Shown here: in pieces, positions 48,997-58,125 of the stretch
How positions within the stretch are numbered: the first letter of the stretch is position 1
Layout: the number at the start of each line of letters is the position of its first letter
Assembly: GCF_025153455.1 (NCBI RefSeq)
Contig: NZ_JANZNT010000001.1
Coordinates: 1,240,001-1,304,000, forward strand
Direction of reading: 5' to 3'
Length of the DNA: 64,000 nucleotides
DNA from: Sphingomonas sp. BGYR3
GTDB lineage: Bacteria; Pseudomonadota; Alphaproteobacteria; Sphingomonadales; Sphingomonadaceae
The notes under the pieces: generated by a model
Database searches by the model: none
What the model was told of the DNA's origin: nothing
The model's input: only the letters and a program-made list of their open reading frames with translations
Program-made: the position numbers and the translations under genes

Positions 48997-51528
48997 ATGG
49001 CGCGCACGCTGTTGACCGTGGCGGCTGCCGCGATGCTGGGGGTTTCGATCCCGGCAATCGCGCAGGATCAGGCGCAAACGCCCGTCGCCGAAACCCGGCT
49101 GAAGCTGTCCGATCAAGAGTATCTGGAAGCGCGCGGCGTCAACTGGCTGGTCTTTTCAAACTGGTATGATGGCCTGTTCGCCGATGCCAAACATTCCGGC
49201 GTCGAACTGATCCAGCAGGGCGTCCGCACCGCGACCAATGGCGACGTCCGCCTGTCCGCGACGCCGGGTCAATGGGATCCCATCGGACGGCTTGTCGAAC
49301 GCAAAGTGGACAAAGCCTCCGGCACGATCGAGGCGATCCTGGAATATCCGGAGCACAATTTCCGGTACCGCATCATCGGCACGCCCGCAGGCAAGGCGAT
49401 GCGGTTGCAGGTCGTGCTGGACCAACCATTGCCGGCCGCGCTTGCGGGCAAGGCGGGGTTTAATCTGGAATTCCTGCCCTCGGCCTATTTTCACAAGAGC
49501 TTCCTCGCCGATGGCAGGGGCGGCACCATGCCGGTCTATCCCGCCTCCGCGATGGTGGCGGGCGGCGACCGCAATGCAGCGTCGGGGCGAGAGGTCGGGC
49601 CGGGGGCGGAAACCCTGCCCTTTGCGTCCGGATCGACCCTGGTGCTGGCGCCAGAGGACGACGCCCGCCGCGTGACGATCCGCTCGGCCAGCGGCCCGCT
49701 GACCCTGCACGACGGGCGCAACATGGCCCAGAATGGCTGGTTCGTGGTGCGCGGTGCCCTGCCCTCGGGCAAGACCGGCGCGGTCATCGACTGGACGCTG
49801 GAGGCGAACAGCGTCCCCGGCTGGACCCGTCCGCCCAATATCGGCCATTCGCAGCTTGGCTATGCCCCGGCGCAGAAAAAGGTCGCGGTGATTGAACTGG
49901 ACGCCAATGCCCGTCCCGCGGTGAACGCGCGACTGATCCGCATTACTGAAACCGGCGAACAAGTGGCGGGCACCGTGCCGGCCAAGGCGTGGGGCAAGTA
50001 CAAGCGCTACCAGTATCTGACCGCCGATTTCACCGCGACGACCGCGCCGGGCCTGTATCAGATCGATTATGACGGCACGCGCACTGCCACGTTCCGTATC
50101 AGCGCCGATGTGTTCGCCGATGCCTGGCACCCCACCAACGACGTGTTCATGAACGTCCAGATGGACCATATGTTCGTGAACGAGGCGTATCGCGTGTGGC
50201 ACAGCGATCCGCACCGCGACGATGCGCGACAGGCGCCCGTCAATCACGAACATATCGACCTGTATCGTCAGGGACCGACCACCGACACCAGCTTCAAACC
50301 CGGCGAGCATATCCCCGGCCTGAATGTCGGCGGCTGGCTGGACGCCGGCGATTTCGACATCCGTACCCAGACGCAATATGCCGCCATTCGCGGCCTTGTG
50401 AACGCCTGGGAAAGCTGGAAACCGGCGCGCGACACGACCTGGATCGACACTGCGCTCCGCCGCGTCGAACTGCACGTGCCGGACGGCAAGCCGGACGTGG
50501 TGCAACAGGTGGCGCACGGCACCCGCTACCTCGTGTCGATGTACGATGCCGTCGGCTATGCCGTGCACGGCGTGGTCGAACCGGACGTGGCGCAATACAC
50601 GCATCTGGGCGATGCGGCGGCCAAGACCGATGGCCTGATCTATGACCCGTCGCTGAAATATGGCGAGGAAAAGGGCGGACGCAGCGGCAAGCCGGATGAC
50701 CGCTGGGTGTTTACCAGCAGATCTTCTGCCCTGAATTACGGATCGGCCGCAGCGATGGCGGCGGCATCGCGCGTGCTGGGCGGGGTTGACGACGCGCTGG
50801 CGGCAAAGGCGCGCAAGCTGGCCATTCAGGTCTGGGATGAGGAACAGTCGCACCCGCCCTTCACCTTCAGCCACGGCAACACCACCGGCGGACCGCTTGA
50901 GGCGGAAATGTTCGACGCGGCGGTCGAGCTGCTGCTGACCACCGGCGACAGGACGAAATACGCCCCCCATGTCGCCCGGCTGTGGGACGAACTGGCGGCG
51001 AAGAACATGGTCGATTGGCAGACCGCGATAAAGGCGCTGCCGATGATGGATGCGGCCTATCGCGGCAAGCTGGAAACGGCGGCGCGCGAATGGGCGGCGG
51101 TCGATGCCGGACTGGCAAAGGCCAATCCGTTCGGCGTGCCGGTGACAGAGGGGGGCTGGGCGGGGTCCGGCGCGGTCGTCAGCCATGGCCTGACCGCCTA
51201 TGCGCTGCACAAGGCGTTTCCCGGGATAGTCGATGGCAGCGCAGTGTTCCGCTCGATGGATTTCCTGATGGGCACGCATCCCTATCACAATCTGTCGCTC
51301 GTCTCCGGCGTCGGCACGCGGTCGAAGGAAGTCAGCTATGGCAGCAACCGTGCTGATTTCAGCTTCATCGCAGGCGGCGTGGTGCCCGGTATCCTGATGC
51401 TGAAGCCCGATTTTCCGGAGAACAAGGAGGACTGGCCGTTCTTCTGGGGCGAAAACGAATATGTCGTGAACTTGGGTCCTGCCTTCATCCAGCTCGCCAA
51501 CGCCGCCAACGAACTGGCGGCGCGGTAA
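48997..51528 (+). CDS. Secreted GH9-family glycoside hydrolase
   Basis: About 843 residues. A signal peptide (RTLLTVAAAAMLGVSIPAIA), an N-terminal region of about 270 residues of unknown fold, an Ig-like CelD_N domain (about 285-375: HSQLGYAPAQKKVAVIELDA), and a GH9 catalytic domain with GLNVGGWLDAGDFDIRTQTQ (catalytic Asp) and WPFFWGENEYVVNLGPAF (catalytic Glu). GH9 enzymes mostly cut beta-1,4-glucans, or act as exo-glucosaminidases. ATG 48997 is six bases after AGGGAG. The last 44 bases overlap the 3' end of the acyltransferase gene on the other strand. Start ATG 48994 is also possible. Confidence 0.88.
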   Translation: MARTLLTVAAAAMLGVSIPAIAQDQAQTPVAETRLKLSDQEYLEARGVNWLVFSNWYDGLFADAKHSGVELIQQGVRTATNGDVRLSATPGQWDPIGRLVERKVDKASGTIEAILEYPEHNFRYRIIGTPAGKAMRLQVVLDQPLPAALAGKAGFNLEFLPSAYFHKSFLADGRGGTMPVYPASAMVAGGDRNAASGREVGPGAETLPFASGSTLVLAPEDDARRVTIRSASGPLTLHDGRNMAQNGWFVVRGALPSGKTGAVIDWTLEANSVPGWTRPPNIGHSQLGYAPAQKKVAVIELDANARPAVNARLIRITETGEQVAGTVPAKAWGKYKRYQYLTADFTATTAPGLYQIDYDGTRTATFRISADVFADAWHPTNDVFMNVQMDHMFVNEAYRVWHSDPHRDDARQAPVNHEHIDLYRQGPTTDTSFKPGEHIPGLNVGGWLDAGDFDIRTQTQYAAIRGLVNAWESWKPARDTTWIDTALRRVELHVPDGKPDVVQQVAHGTRYLVSMYDAVGYAVHGVVEPDVAQYTHLGDAAAKTDGLIYDPSLKYGEEKGGRSGKPDDRWVFTSRSSALNYGSAAAMAAASRVLGGVDDALAAKARKLAIQVWDEEQSHPPFTFSHGNTTGGPLEAEMFDAAVELLLTTGDRTKYAPHVARLWDELAAKNMVDWQTAIKALPMMDAAYRGKLETAAREWAAVDAGLAKANPFGVPVTEGGWAGSGAVVSHGLTAYALHKAFPGIVDGSAVFRSMDFLMGTHPYHNLSLVSGVGTRSKEVSYGSNRADFSFIAGGVVPGILMLKPDFPENKEDWPFFWGENEYVVNLGPAFIQLANAANELAAR

Positions 51529-52621
51529 TCCCGTCGGGTCGACGTGCTCTGGCCTTGAAGGCCAGCGCACGACGCTCGATCAGGTGCCATGAGGCATAGC
51601 CGAACAGCGCCGCAGTCGGCAGGCTGAGCATGAAAACCGCCTGCCACGTCGCCCCTTCGCCCAAAAGAACGCGCCACACCTGCTGCACCGGCCAGCCGTA
51701 AAGATACATGCCGTAGGATATGTCGCCGAAGCGATCGAGACCCGGCAATTGCCAGCGCGGATGGGTGGCGATCCAGATCAACGGATAGGCGCCCCAAAGC
51801 CCGAAGGTTTCGAGGGGCAGGCCGATGCGAAAACCGACCACGGCCAGCATCGCACACAGGGCGATCGGCCAGGCGGGATAGGCGGGCCGGCCGCGCAAGA
51901 GGAAATGGATCGCCGCGCCCGCAAAGAAGGCCGGGACGACGAGGAGCACGATCCGCGCCTCGGCCAGCCCCACCCATGGCGACATGAGCAACGGCACGAC
52001 CAGCACCGTGCCCAGCCCTATGGCCAGAACCGCCCACAGGCGCATGATGCCCAGCATCATCAGCAGCGCGATCGCCACATAACAGGCGATTTCGTACAAG
52101 ATCGTCCACATGGACCCGTTGACCACCCAGCCATAGTCGCCGGGATAGAATTGCAGGCCGCTCAGAAGTAGTCCGTCGAGCAGCAACAGCCCCTTTGCCA
52201 CATATCGAAAAGGGATCGTCGAGGTCAGGAAACCCATCGCACCGCGGGCGTGGAAGAACGGGGCAACCACGAACGCAGTCAGGACAAGTACGACCAGCAA
52301 CGCCGGATAGATTCGCAGCGCGCGATTGAGCAGGAATGCCCGCCACGATGGGTTGAATCCAGCGCTCTGCGCAATCAGGAATCCGCTCATCGCAAAGAAC
52401 ATGGCAACGCCGAAAAGACCCAGAATCGGCGCGTCCAGATACCGGACAAAGGGTTCGTTGACCTCGCTGTCCTCGGCAATCGGAAAGGAATGCGAAAAGA
52501 TCACGGCGCTTGCCGCCACCAGGCGCAGCCAGTCGAAATTGCTGAAGCGGGGGCGTGGCGCTGCTCCGGTCAACCCCGCTTCCAATATCCTTGAGCCACG
52601 GTTCGGCACGCTGTCCGTCAC
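51485..52621 (-). CDS. Acyltransferase 3 family membrane protein
   Basis: A 378-residue protein with about ten hydrophobic segments and the Acyl_transf_3 motif NFDWLRLVAASAVIFSHSFP, with the conserved His. These enzymes acetylate or acylate polysaccharides or lipids. The C-terminal tail (RRPDGITAPPVRWRRWRAG) is read from the complement of the GH9 gene's end, so the two genes share 44 bases tail to tail. GTG 52621 has GGGGG 11 bases ahead. Confidence 0.87.
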   Translation of the reverse strand: MTDSVPNRGSRILEAGLTGAAPRPRFSNFDWLRLVAASAVIFSHSFPIAEDSEVNEPFVRYLDAPILGLFGVAMFFAMSGFLIAQSAGFNPSWRAFLLNRALRIYPALLVVLVLTAFVVAPFFHARGAMGFLTSTIPFRYVAKGLLLLDGLLLSGLQFYPGDYGWVVNGSMWTILYEIACYVAIALLMMLGIMRLWAVLAIGLGTVLVVPLLMSPWVGLAEARIVLLVVPAFFAGAAIHFLLRGRPAYPAWPIALCAMLAVVGFRIGLPLETFGLWGAYPLIWIATHPRWQLPGLDRFGDISYGMYLYGWPVQQVWRVLLGEGATWQAVFMLSLPTAALFGYASWHLIERRALAFKARARRPDGITAPPVRWRRWRAG

Positions 52622-52689
52622 GATCGTCTGCCCCCGGAGACACGATACCGTGTTGCAGCGGTGCGCCCTCTGCGCCTACCGTTCTTGGC

Positions 52690-53709
52690 ATGACACCCGT
52701 TACCAAACCGTTCATCACCGGCCTGCCAAAGGCGGAGCTTCACCTGCATATCGAGGGGAGCCTGGAGCCGGAGCTGATGATGGCGCTGGCCAGGCGCAAC
52801 CGCGTCGACATCCCCTTCGCCACGGTGGAGGATATCCGCGCAGCCTATCAGTTCAGCCGGCTGCAGGATTTCCTGGACATCTATTATCAGGGCGCGAACG
52901 TGCTGCGCACCGCAGAAGACTTCCGCGATCTGGCCATCGCCTATTTCGACCGGGCGGCGGCGGACGGCGTCGTCCATGCAGAGATTTTCTTCGATCCCCA
53001 GACGCACACCGACCGCGGCATTGCGTTCGATACGGTCATGCAGGGCCTGCTTGCCGGGATGGCAGCGGCAGAGGAACGGCATGGCCTTACCTCGAAACTG
53101 ATCCTCTGTTTCCTGCGTCACCTGGATGAGGATGCGGCCTTTGCCACCCTGGCTCAGGCGGAGCCGTGGCTGGACCGGATCACCGGCGTCGGCCTGGATT
53201 CGTCCGAGCTTGGCCATCCGCCGGAAAAGTTTGCCCGCGTCTTTGCCCGCGCCCGGGATGCCGGGCTGAAACTGGTCGCCCATGCCGGAGAGGAAGGACC
53301 GCCCGATTATGTCGAACAGGCGCTGGATGTGCTTCGCATCGACCGGCTGGACCATGGCAATCGCAGTCTTGAGGACGATGCGCTGACCCGGCGGCTGGCC
53401 GAAACGGGCATGACGCTGACGGTGTGCCCGCTGTCCAACCTGAAGCTGTGCGTCGTCCCGTCGCTGGATGCCCATCCCATCGACCGGATGCTGCAACTGG
53501 GCCTGCGCGCGACGGTGAACAGCGACGATCCCGCCTATTTCGGCGGCTATGTCGCCGAAAACTACCGCGCGGTCGCGGCGGCACGCGGGCTGTCGCACGG
53601 CGATCTGGCAACGCTGGCCCGCAACAGCTTTACCGGCAGCTTCCTTGATGCGGACAGCATTGCAGCCCATGTCGCCGCAGTCGATGCCTTTGTCGCGGAA
53701 CACGCCTGA
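52690..53709 (+). CDS. Adenosine/adenine deaminase family protein
   Basis: A 339-residue deaminase. Motifs: LPKAELHLHIEGSLEPELMM (zinc His pair), GLDSSELGHPPEKFARVFAR (typical of the adenine-specific ADE branch), LVAHAGEEGPP, and TVNSDDPAYFGGY. GHPPEKF and the length favour adenine over adenosine. It would make hypoxanthine. The stop overlaps the ATG of the phosphoribosyltransferase, which may then make a nucleotide from the base. Confidence 0.88.
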   Translation: MTPVTKPFITGLPKAELHLHIEGSLEPELMMALARRNRVDIPFATVEDIRAAYQFSRLQDFLDIYYQGANVLRTAEDFRDLAIAYFDRAAADGVVHAEIFFDPQTHTDRGIAFDTVMQGLLAGMAAAEERHGLTSKLILCFLRHLDEDAAFATLAQAEPWLDRITGVGLDSSELGHPPEKFARVFARARDAGLKLVAHAGEEGPPDYVEQALDVLRIDRLDHGNRSLEDDALTRRLAETGMTLTVCPLSNLKLCVVPSLDAHPIDRMLQLGLRATVNSDDPAYFGGYVAENYRAVAAARGLSHGDLATLARNSFTGSFLDADSIAAHVAAVDAFVAEHA

Positions 53710-54224
53710 TGCCGATTTTCACGCCCATTCTGCACGATGCCTTTGCCGATCTGATCCGTGCGCTGGCGGCCGAACTGGCGGCGGACGACTGGCAGCCGGA
53801 TTTCATCATCGGCATCGGCCGGGGCGGCCTTGCCCCCGGTGTCTATCTCAGCCACGCCACGGGGCTGGCCACGCTGTCGGTGGATTATTCTTCGAAGAAC
53901 GCTGATTTCTCCGAAGCGCCGCTCGACCGGCTGGCGGAACGGACGCGGGCCGGCGAGCGGCTGTTGTTCCTCGATGACATCAACGATACCGGCGGCACCA
54001 TCGGCAAGCTGCGCGAACGCATGGCGGCCAAGGGCGCGGCGATGGGTCAGGTCCGCTTTGCCACGCTGCTCGACAATGTCCGCTCCACGCAAAAGGTCGA
54101 TTACCGCGCCCGCATGATCGACCGGGCAGTGACCAAGGACTGGTTCATCTTTCCGTGGGAGGCGATGGCCCCGGACAGCGCGATTGCCGCCGACGCGGCC
54201 GAGGTGCCGGAACGCACCGCCTGA
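53709..54224 (+). CDS. Purine phosphoribosyltransferase-like protein
   Basis: A 171-residue type I phosphoribosyltransferase. The PRPP loop is LLFLDDINDTGGTIGKLRE, and IIGIGRGGLAPGVYLSHATG is the conserved N-terminal strand. The coupling with the adenine deaminase (one-base overlap) suggests use of hypoxanthine or xanthine. The exact base is an inference. A strong terminator follows. Confidence 0.85.
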   Translation: MPIFTPILHDAFADLIRALAAELAADDWQPDFIIGIGRGGLAPGVYLSHATGLATLSVDYSSKNADFSEAPLDRLAERTRAGERLLFLDDINDTGGTIGKLRERMAAKGAAMGQVRFATLLDNVRSTQKVDYRARMIDRAVTKDWFIFPWEAMAPDSAIAADAAEVPERTA

Positions 54225-54239
54225 TCGCGCGGACGTGAA

Positions 54240-54268
54240 AAAGGGCGCGGGTGTGGCCCGCGCCCTTT
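54240..54268. terminator. Bidirectional terminator
   Basis: AAAGGGCGCGGG (54240-54251) and CCCGCGCCCTTT (54257-54268) form a perfect 12-bp stem with a five-base loop. On the minus strand a run of five Ts follows. It ends both the phosphoribosyltransferase gene and the converging gene at 54291. Confidence 0.9.
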
Positions 54269-54290
54269 CCAATCCGGGGGTTTGCTTGCG

Positions 54291-54584
54291 TTAGCGGACC
54301 TGCGGCGTGGCCGGTTCGCTCTCTTCGGTCGGCTTGGCCTCATCCGTCTGCGATTCCGGCGCGGGGCTGGTCGTCGCGTTCGGATCCTGCGGCTCCGTCG
54401 TCGGCGTCGGGCTGGTCGTCGGCGCGGTCGATGCGTCCGGCGTCTGCTCCGGTGACGGGGTCTGCGTCTGCTGCGTATCGGTCGGGGCCGACGGGGCGGT
54501 CTGCGTGCCCGGCGTCGTCTGGGCCGCGGCAATGCCGGTGGCCGACAGCATCAGGGCGCTGGCAGTGAGGAACTTGGTAAGCAT
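54291..54584 (-). CDS. Pro/Thr-rich secreted protein
   Basis: About 97 residues. A signal peptide (MLTKFLTASALMLSATGIAA) is followed by about 75 residues made mostly of Pro, Thr, Ser, Gln, Glu and Asp, with no fold. ATG 54584 has AAGGAGAG ahead. It may be a cell-wall or periplasmic spacer. I do not recognise a function. Base composition is like its neighbours. Confidence 0.7.
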   Translation of the reverse strand: MLTKFLTASALMLSATGIAAAQTTPGTQTAPSAPTDTQQTQTPSPEQTPDASTAPTTSPTPTTEPQDPNATTSPAPESQTDEAKPTEESEPATPQVR

Positions 54585-54719
54585 AGTTACTCTCCTTTGG
54601 TAGGACACCCAAGGAAAACTGCCGATCCCCGCCATGGTTCAATCGATCCGTCGCCGGATTGCCACGGCTTTCGGTCAGCCGTGCCGTTTCACCGGCCGGA
54701 ATTCAGCCCCTTACGCAAA

Positions 54720-55790
54720 TCAACCGCACTGGGCGCGATGAAGCAGCTTCTGATCGGCCAGAACCAGCGCCATCATCGCCGCCACCACCGGTGCGCCGCG
54801 AATGCCGACGCACGGGTCGTGCCGTCCCTTGGTCAGGATCTCGGTCGCCTCCCCCTCCCGCGTCACCGTTTCGACGGGGGTCAGGATGGAACTGGTCGGC
54901 TTGAACGCCACCCGCACAAGAACGGGCTGGCCAGTCGAAATGCCGCCAGCAATGCCGCCCGCGTGATTGGCCAGGAATTGCGGCGTCCCGTCCTCGCCCG
55001 GCCGCATGGCATCGGCATTCTGTTCGCCGGTCAGGGTCGCTGCGGCAAAGCCGTCGCCGATCTCCACGCCCTTCACCGCGTTGATGCTCATCATCGCGGC
55101 GGCCAGTTCGCTGTCCAGCTTGGCATAGAGCGGCGCGCCCCATCCGGCGGGCACGCCGCGCGCCTCGCACGCAATGACCGCGCCCAGCGACGATCCGCTC
55201 TTGCGCGCGCCGTCGACCAGCGCCTCCCAGCGCGCTGCGGCCGCTGCATCGGGACAGAAAAAGGGATTGTTCCCGATTTCCGCCGCATCGAAATTGGCAT
55301 AATCGATCGCATCGCCGCCAATCGCCTCGACCCAGGCGGTGATCGTCACCTCCGGGATCGCCAGCCGGGCGACGCCGCCCGCCGCGACCCGCGCCGCCGT
55401 TTCCCGCGCCGAGGATCGCCCGCCGCCGCGATAGTCGCGAAAGCCGTATTTGGCGTCATAGGCATAATCGGCATGGCCGGGGCGATAGGCCTTTGCGACG
55501 TCCGAATAATCCTTGGACCGCTGGTCGACGTTTTCGATCATCAGGCTGATCGGCGTGCCGGTCGTCCGCCCTTCGAACACGCCGGACAGGATGCGGACCT
55601 GATCCGGTTCCTGCCGCTGGGTGGTAAAGCGCGACTGGCCGGGACGGCGCTGGTCCAGGAACGGCTGAATGTCCGCCTCGCTCAGCGACAGGCCGGGGGG
55701 GCAGCCATCGACCACCGCGCCCAGCGCCGGGCCATGGCTTTCGCCCCAGGTGGTAAAGCGGAACACCCGCCCGAACGTGTTGAAACTCAT
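54720..55790 (-). CDS. aroC: Chorismate synthase
   Basis: AroC makes chorismate from EPSP in the last common step of aromatic amino acid synthesis, with reduced FMN. The 356-residue protein from ATG 55790 ([20 protein letters not shown]) has the signature [34 protein letters not shown] and [20 protein letters not shown]. It overlaps the GNAT gene upstream by four bases. GGGAGGACGC precedes the ATG. Normal length. Confidence 0.96.
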   Translation of the reverse strand: MSFNTFGRVFRFTTWGESHGPALGAVVDGCPPGLSLSEADIQPFLDQRRPGQSRFTTQRQEPDQVRILSGVFEGRTTGTPISLMIENVDQRSKDYSDVAKAYRPGHADYAYDAKYGFRDYRGGGRSSARETAARVAAGGVARLAIPEVTITAWVEAIGGDAIDYANFDAAEIGNNPFFCPDAAAAARWEALVDGARKSGSSLGAVIACEARGVPAGWGAPLYAKLDSELAAAMMSINAVKGVEIGDGFAAATLTGEQNADAMRPGEDGTPQFLANHAGGIAGGISTGQPVLVRVAFKPTSSILTPVETVTREGEATEILTKGRHDPCVGIRGAPVVAAMMALVLADQKLLHRAQCG

Positions 55791-56314
55791 GCGTCCTCCC
55801 CCAGCGCCGCAAAGGCGGGGGCATGCGCCGCCACGCCGCGCACGCCGGGCGGCATGGGCCGTCCGGTCAGCACCGCCGCCATGAAATGATCCCCGGCATA
55901 GGGGCTGTCGAACCCGGCTGCCGTCTCGGCCTTGAACCCGAACCGGGCATAATAGGCCGGATCGCCCAGCACGAAGCACAGGCCGAGCCCGGCGCGGGAC
56001 AGCTGTTCCAACCCGGCGGAAACCAGCGCCTCGCCAACCCCCTGTCGCCGATATTCGGGCAGCACGGCCAGCGGCGCCAGCGCGACCGCAGCAACGGGAT
56101 CGCCATCCAGCTCAACGTGCATCCGGCTGAATATCGCGGCCCCGGCCAGCGTGCCGCCCGCCTCGTCCGCCGCCACCATCGCCAGCACCATGTCGCCATC
56201 CAGGCACAGCCGCATCAGCAGCTCCGCCTCGGCCGGCGCGGCGAAGTTCTGGCGCATCAACCGGTCGATGCCAGCCACGTCGCCGGCACCTGCGGGGCGG
56301 ACGGTCAACGTCAT
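55787..56314 (-). CDS. GNAT-family N-acetyltransferase (YhbS-like)
   Basis: The 175-residue protein has the GNAT acetyl-CoA loop [20 protein letters not shown] and [20 protein letters not shown], as in the YhbS branch. Substrate unknown. It starts 7 bases after the fabI stop and overlaps aroC, so it is within the dnaJ-yihY-fabI-aroC run. Confidence 0.88.
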   Translation of the reverse strand: MTLTVRPAGAGDVAGIDRLMRQNFAAPAEAELLMRLCLDGDMVLAMVAADEAGGTLAGAAIFSRMHVELDGDPVAAVALAPLAVLPEYRRQGVGEALVSAGLEQLSRAGLGLCFVLGDPAYYARFGFKAETAAGFDSPYAGDHFMAAVLTGRPMPPGVRGVAAHAPAFAALGEDA

Positions 56315-56321
56315 CGTGCCG

Positions 56322-57125
56322 TCACGACAATGCGATGTCGGGCGCGTCCTCGGCCTTCATGCCCACGACATTGTACCCGGCATCGACATGATGGATCTCG
56401 CCCGTCACGCCGGCCGACAGGTCGCTGAGCAGATACAGTCCGGCGCCGCCGACATCCTCGATCGTCACGTTGCGCTTCAGCGGCGCGTTCAGCTCGTTCC
56501 ACTTCAGGATATAGCGGAAATCGCCGATGCCGCTCGCCGCCAGCGTCTTGATCGGCCCGGCCGAGATCGCGTTGACGCGGATATTGTCGCGGCCAAGGTC
56601 AACGGCGAGATATTTCACGCTGGTATCCAGCGCCGACTTGGCGATGCCCATGACATTGTAATGCGGCACGACCTTTTCCGACCCGTAATAGGTCAGCGTG
56701 AGCAAGCTGCCGCCATTCGGCATCAGCGCCTTGGCATGACGCGCCACGGCGGTGAAGGAATAGACGCTGATGTTCATCGTCATCAGGAAATTGTCGAGGC
56801 TGGTTTCGTAATAGCGGCCGCGCAGCTCGTTCTTGTCCGAAAAGCCGATGGCGTGGACCACGAAATCAATCGTCGGCCAGCGGGCCGCCAGCGTCGAAAA
56901 GGCCGCGTCCACGCTGGCCATGTCGGACACCTCGCACGGAAAGCAGAAATCCGATCCCAGTTCGGCGGCCAGCGGAACCACACGCTTGGCCAGCGAATCA
57001 TTGGGATAGGTAAAGGCCAGCTCGGCGCCATGTTCGGCAAGTTGCTTGGCAATGCCCCAGGCAAGTGACTTGTCGTTCGCCAGGCCCATGATGAGCCCGC
57101 GCTTGCCCGCCATCAATCCAGTCAT
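56322..57125 (-). CDS. fabI: Enoyl-[acyl-carrier-protein] reductase FabI
   Basis: FabI performs the last reduction in fatty acid elongation and is the target of triclosan. The 267-residue protein from ATG 57125 has GKRGLIMGLANDKSLAWGIA (NAD binding) and the Tyr-x6-Lys catalytic pair in HYNVMGIAKSALDTSVKYLA. AISAGPIKTLAASGIGDFRY is the substrate loop. The ATG overlaps the yihY stop by four bases. Length is normal for Alphaproteobacteria. Confidence 0.96.
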   Translation of the reverse strand: MTGLMAGKRGLIMGLANDKSLAWGIAKQLAEHGAELAFTYPNDSLAKRVVPLAAELGSDFCFPCEVSDMASVDAAFSTLAARWPTIDFVVHAIGFSDKNELRGRYYETSLDNFLMTMNISVYSFTAVARHAKALMPNGGSLLTLTYYGSEKVVPHYNVMGIAKSALDTSVKYLAVDLGRDNIRVNAISAGPIKTLAASGIGDFRYILKWNELNAPLKRNVTIEDVGGAGLYLLSDLSAGVTGEIHHVDAGYNVVGMKAEDAPDIALS

Positions 57126-58084
57126 GCGTTCCCTTCCGCGCCCAAGTCCTTGTTCGACGCGCTCTCTAGACCGGTTTCGGGCGATTCTGCCAGCGCCGCG
57201 TTCAGTTGCGCACCCACAACGACGCCCAGCCCCACGATGAAGAAGAAGATCAGGGCGATCATCACCCCCGCCAGGCTGCCATAGGTCAAGTCGTAATTGG
57301 CCAGATTGGTCAGGATGATCGGCAGCAATGCGGTCGTCGCCAGCCACCATCCGGTGGTCAGCGCAGCGCCCGGCCATTTCGGATTGTTCGACCGGCGATA
57401 AACGCCGGGGGTCAGGGCGTAGAACAGGATATAGAGCGCGGCGAACAGCGCGATGCCCGGCACGAACCGCGACAGGCTAAGCGTCGTCTGGATGTCGGTG
57501 GCAAAGGGGAAGAATTGGGTAATGAACGCCTCCACCCCGGTCAGCGCGACCTGAAAGCTGAATGCCGTCATCGCCAGGATGACCGAGGCAAAGATCATCC
57601 CGATCGCGCTCAGCCGGTATTCCCAGAACGGCCGGCTCATCTTGACGCCATAGGCCTGTCGCTGGATCGCGCGCAGCGTCTCGACAAAGCTGGCCGTGGT
57701 CCACAGCCCGACGATCGCGCCCAGCCACAACAGCGATCCCGAACGGGCCTGCAGCACGTCCAGGATCGGTTTTTGCAGCACCAACGCGACATCGGGCGGC
57801 ATGGTGCGCAAAAACGCCTCGACCGTGCGCAGCCCGTCCTCGGTCCGGCCGAACAGCCGGGCGATGGCGGCGGCGACGATGAAGAACGGGAACAACGTGA
57901 CCAGGCTCAGATAGGCCAGATTGCCCGCATGGGTGAACCCTTCGGCAAACACGCCGGCAACGACGCGCTTGGCGACCTCGAACACGCGCTGGCTGATGCC
58001 GAGATTGGCCAGCCGCTGCTGGAGCCCACCCTGTTCACGACGTGCCTCGGGTGTTTGCGATGAGCCTTCAGTCATGCCAGTCAT
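57122..58084 (-). CDS. YihY/virulence factor BrkB family membrane protein
   Basis: About 320 residues with six hydrophobic segments. The family motif near the first helix is HAGNLAYLSLVTLFPFFIVA. The family is often misnamed ribonuclease BN; its function is not known. The start is ATG 58084 or 58075; a TTG at 58129 is in frame but less likely. It overlaps fabI by four bases and follows the dnaJ-like gene by 41. Confidence 0.85.
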   Translation of the reverse strand: MTGMTEGSSQTPEARREQGGLQQRLANLGISQRVFEVAKRVVAGVFAEGFTHAGNLAYLSLVTLFPFFIVAAAIARLFGRTEDGLRTVEAFLRTMPPDVALVLQKPILDVLQARSGSLLWLGAIVGLWTTASFVETLRAIQRQAYGVKMSRPFWEYRLSAIGMIFASVILAMTAFSFQVALTGVEAFITQFFPFATDIQTTLSLSRFVPGIALFAALYILFYALTPGVYRRSNNPKWPGAALTTGWWLATTALLPIILTNLANYDLTYGSLAGVMIALIFFFIVGLGVVVGAQLNAALAESPETGLESASNKDLGAEGNA

Positions 58085-58125
58085 AACCCGCTGCCCGTCA
58101 CTTTGCTCCGCACCGGCTGGCAGGA

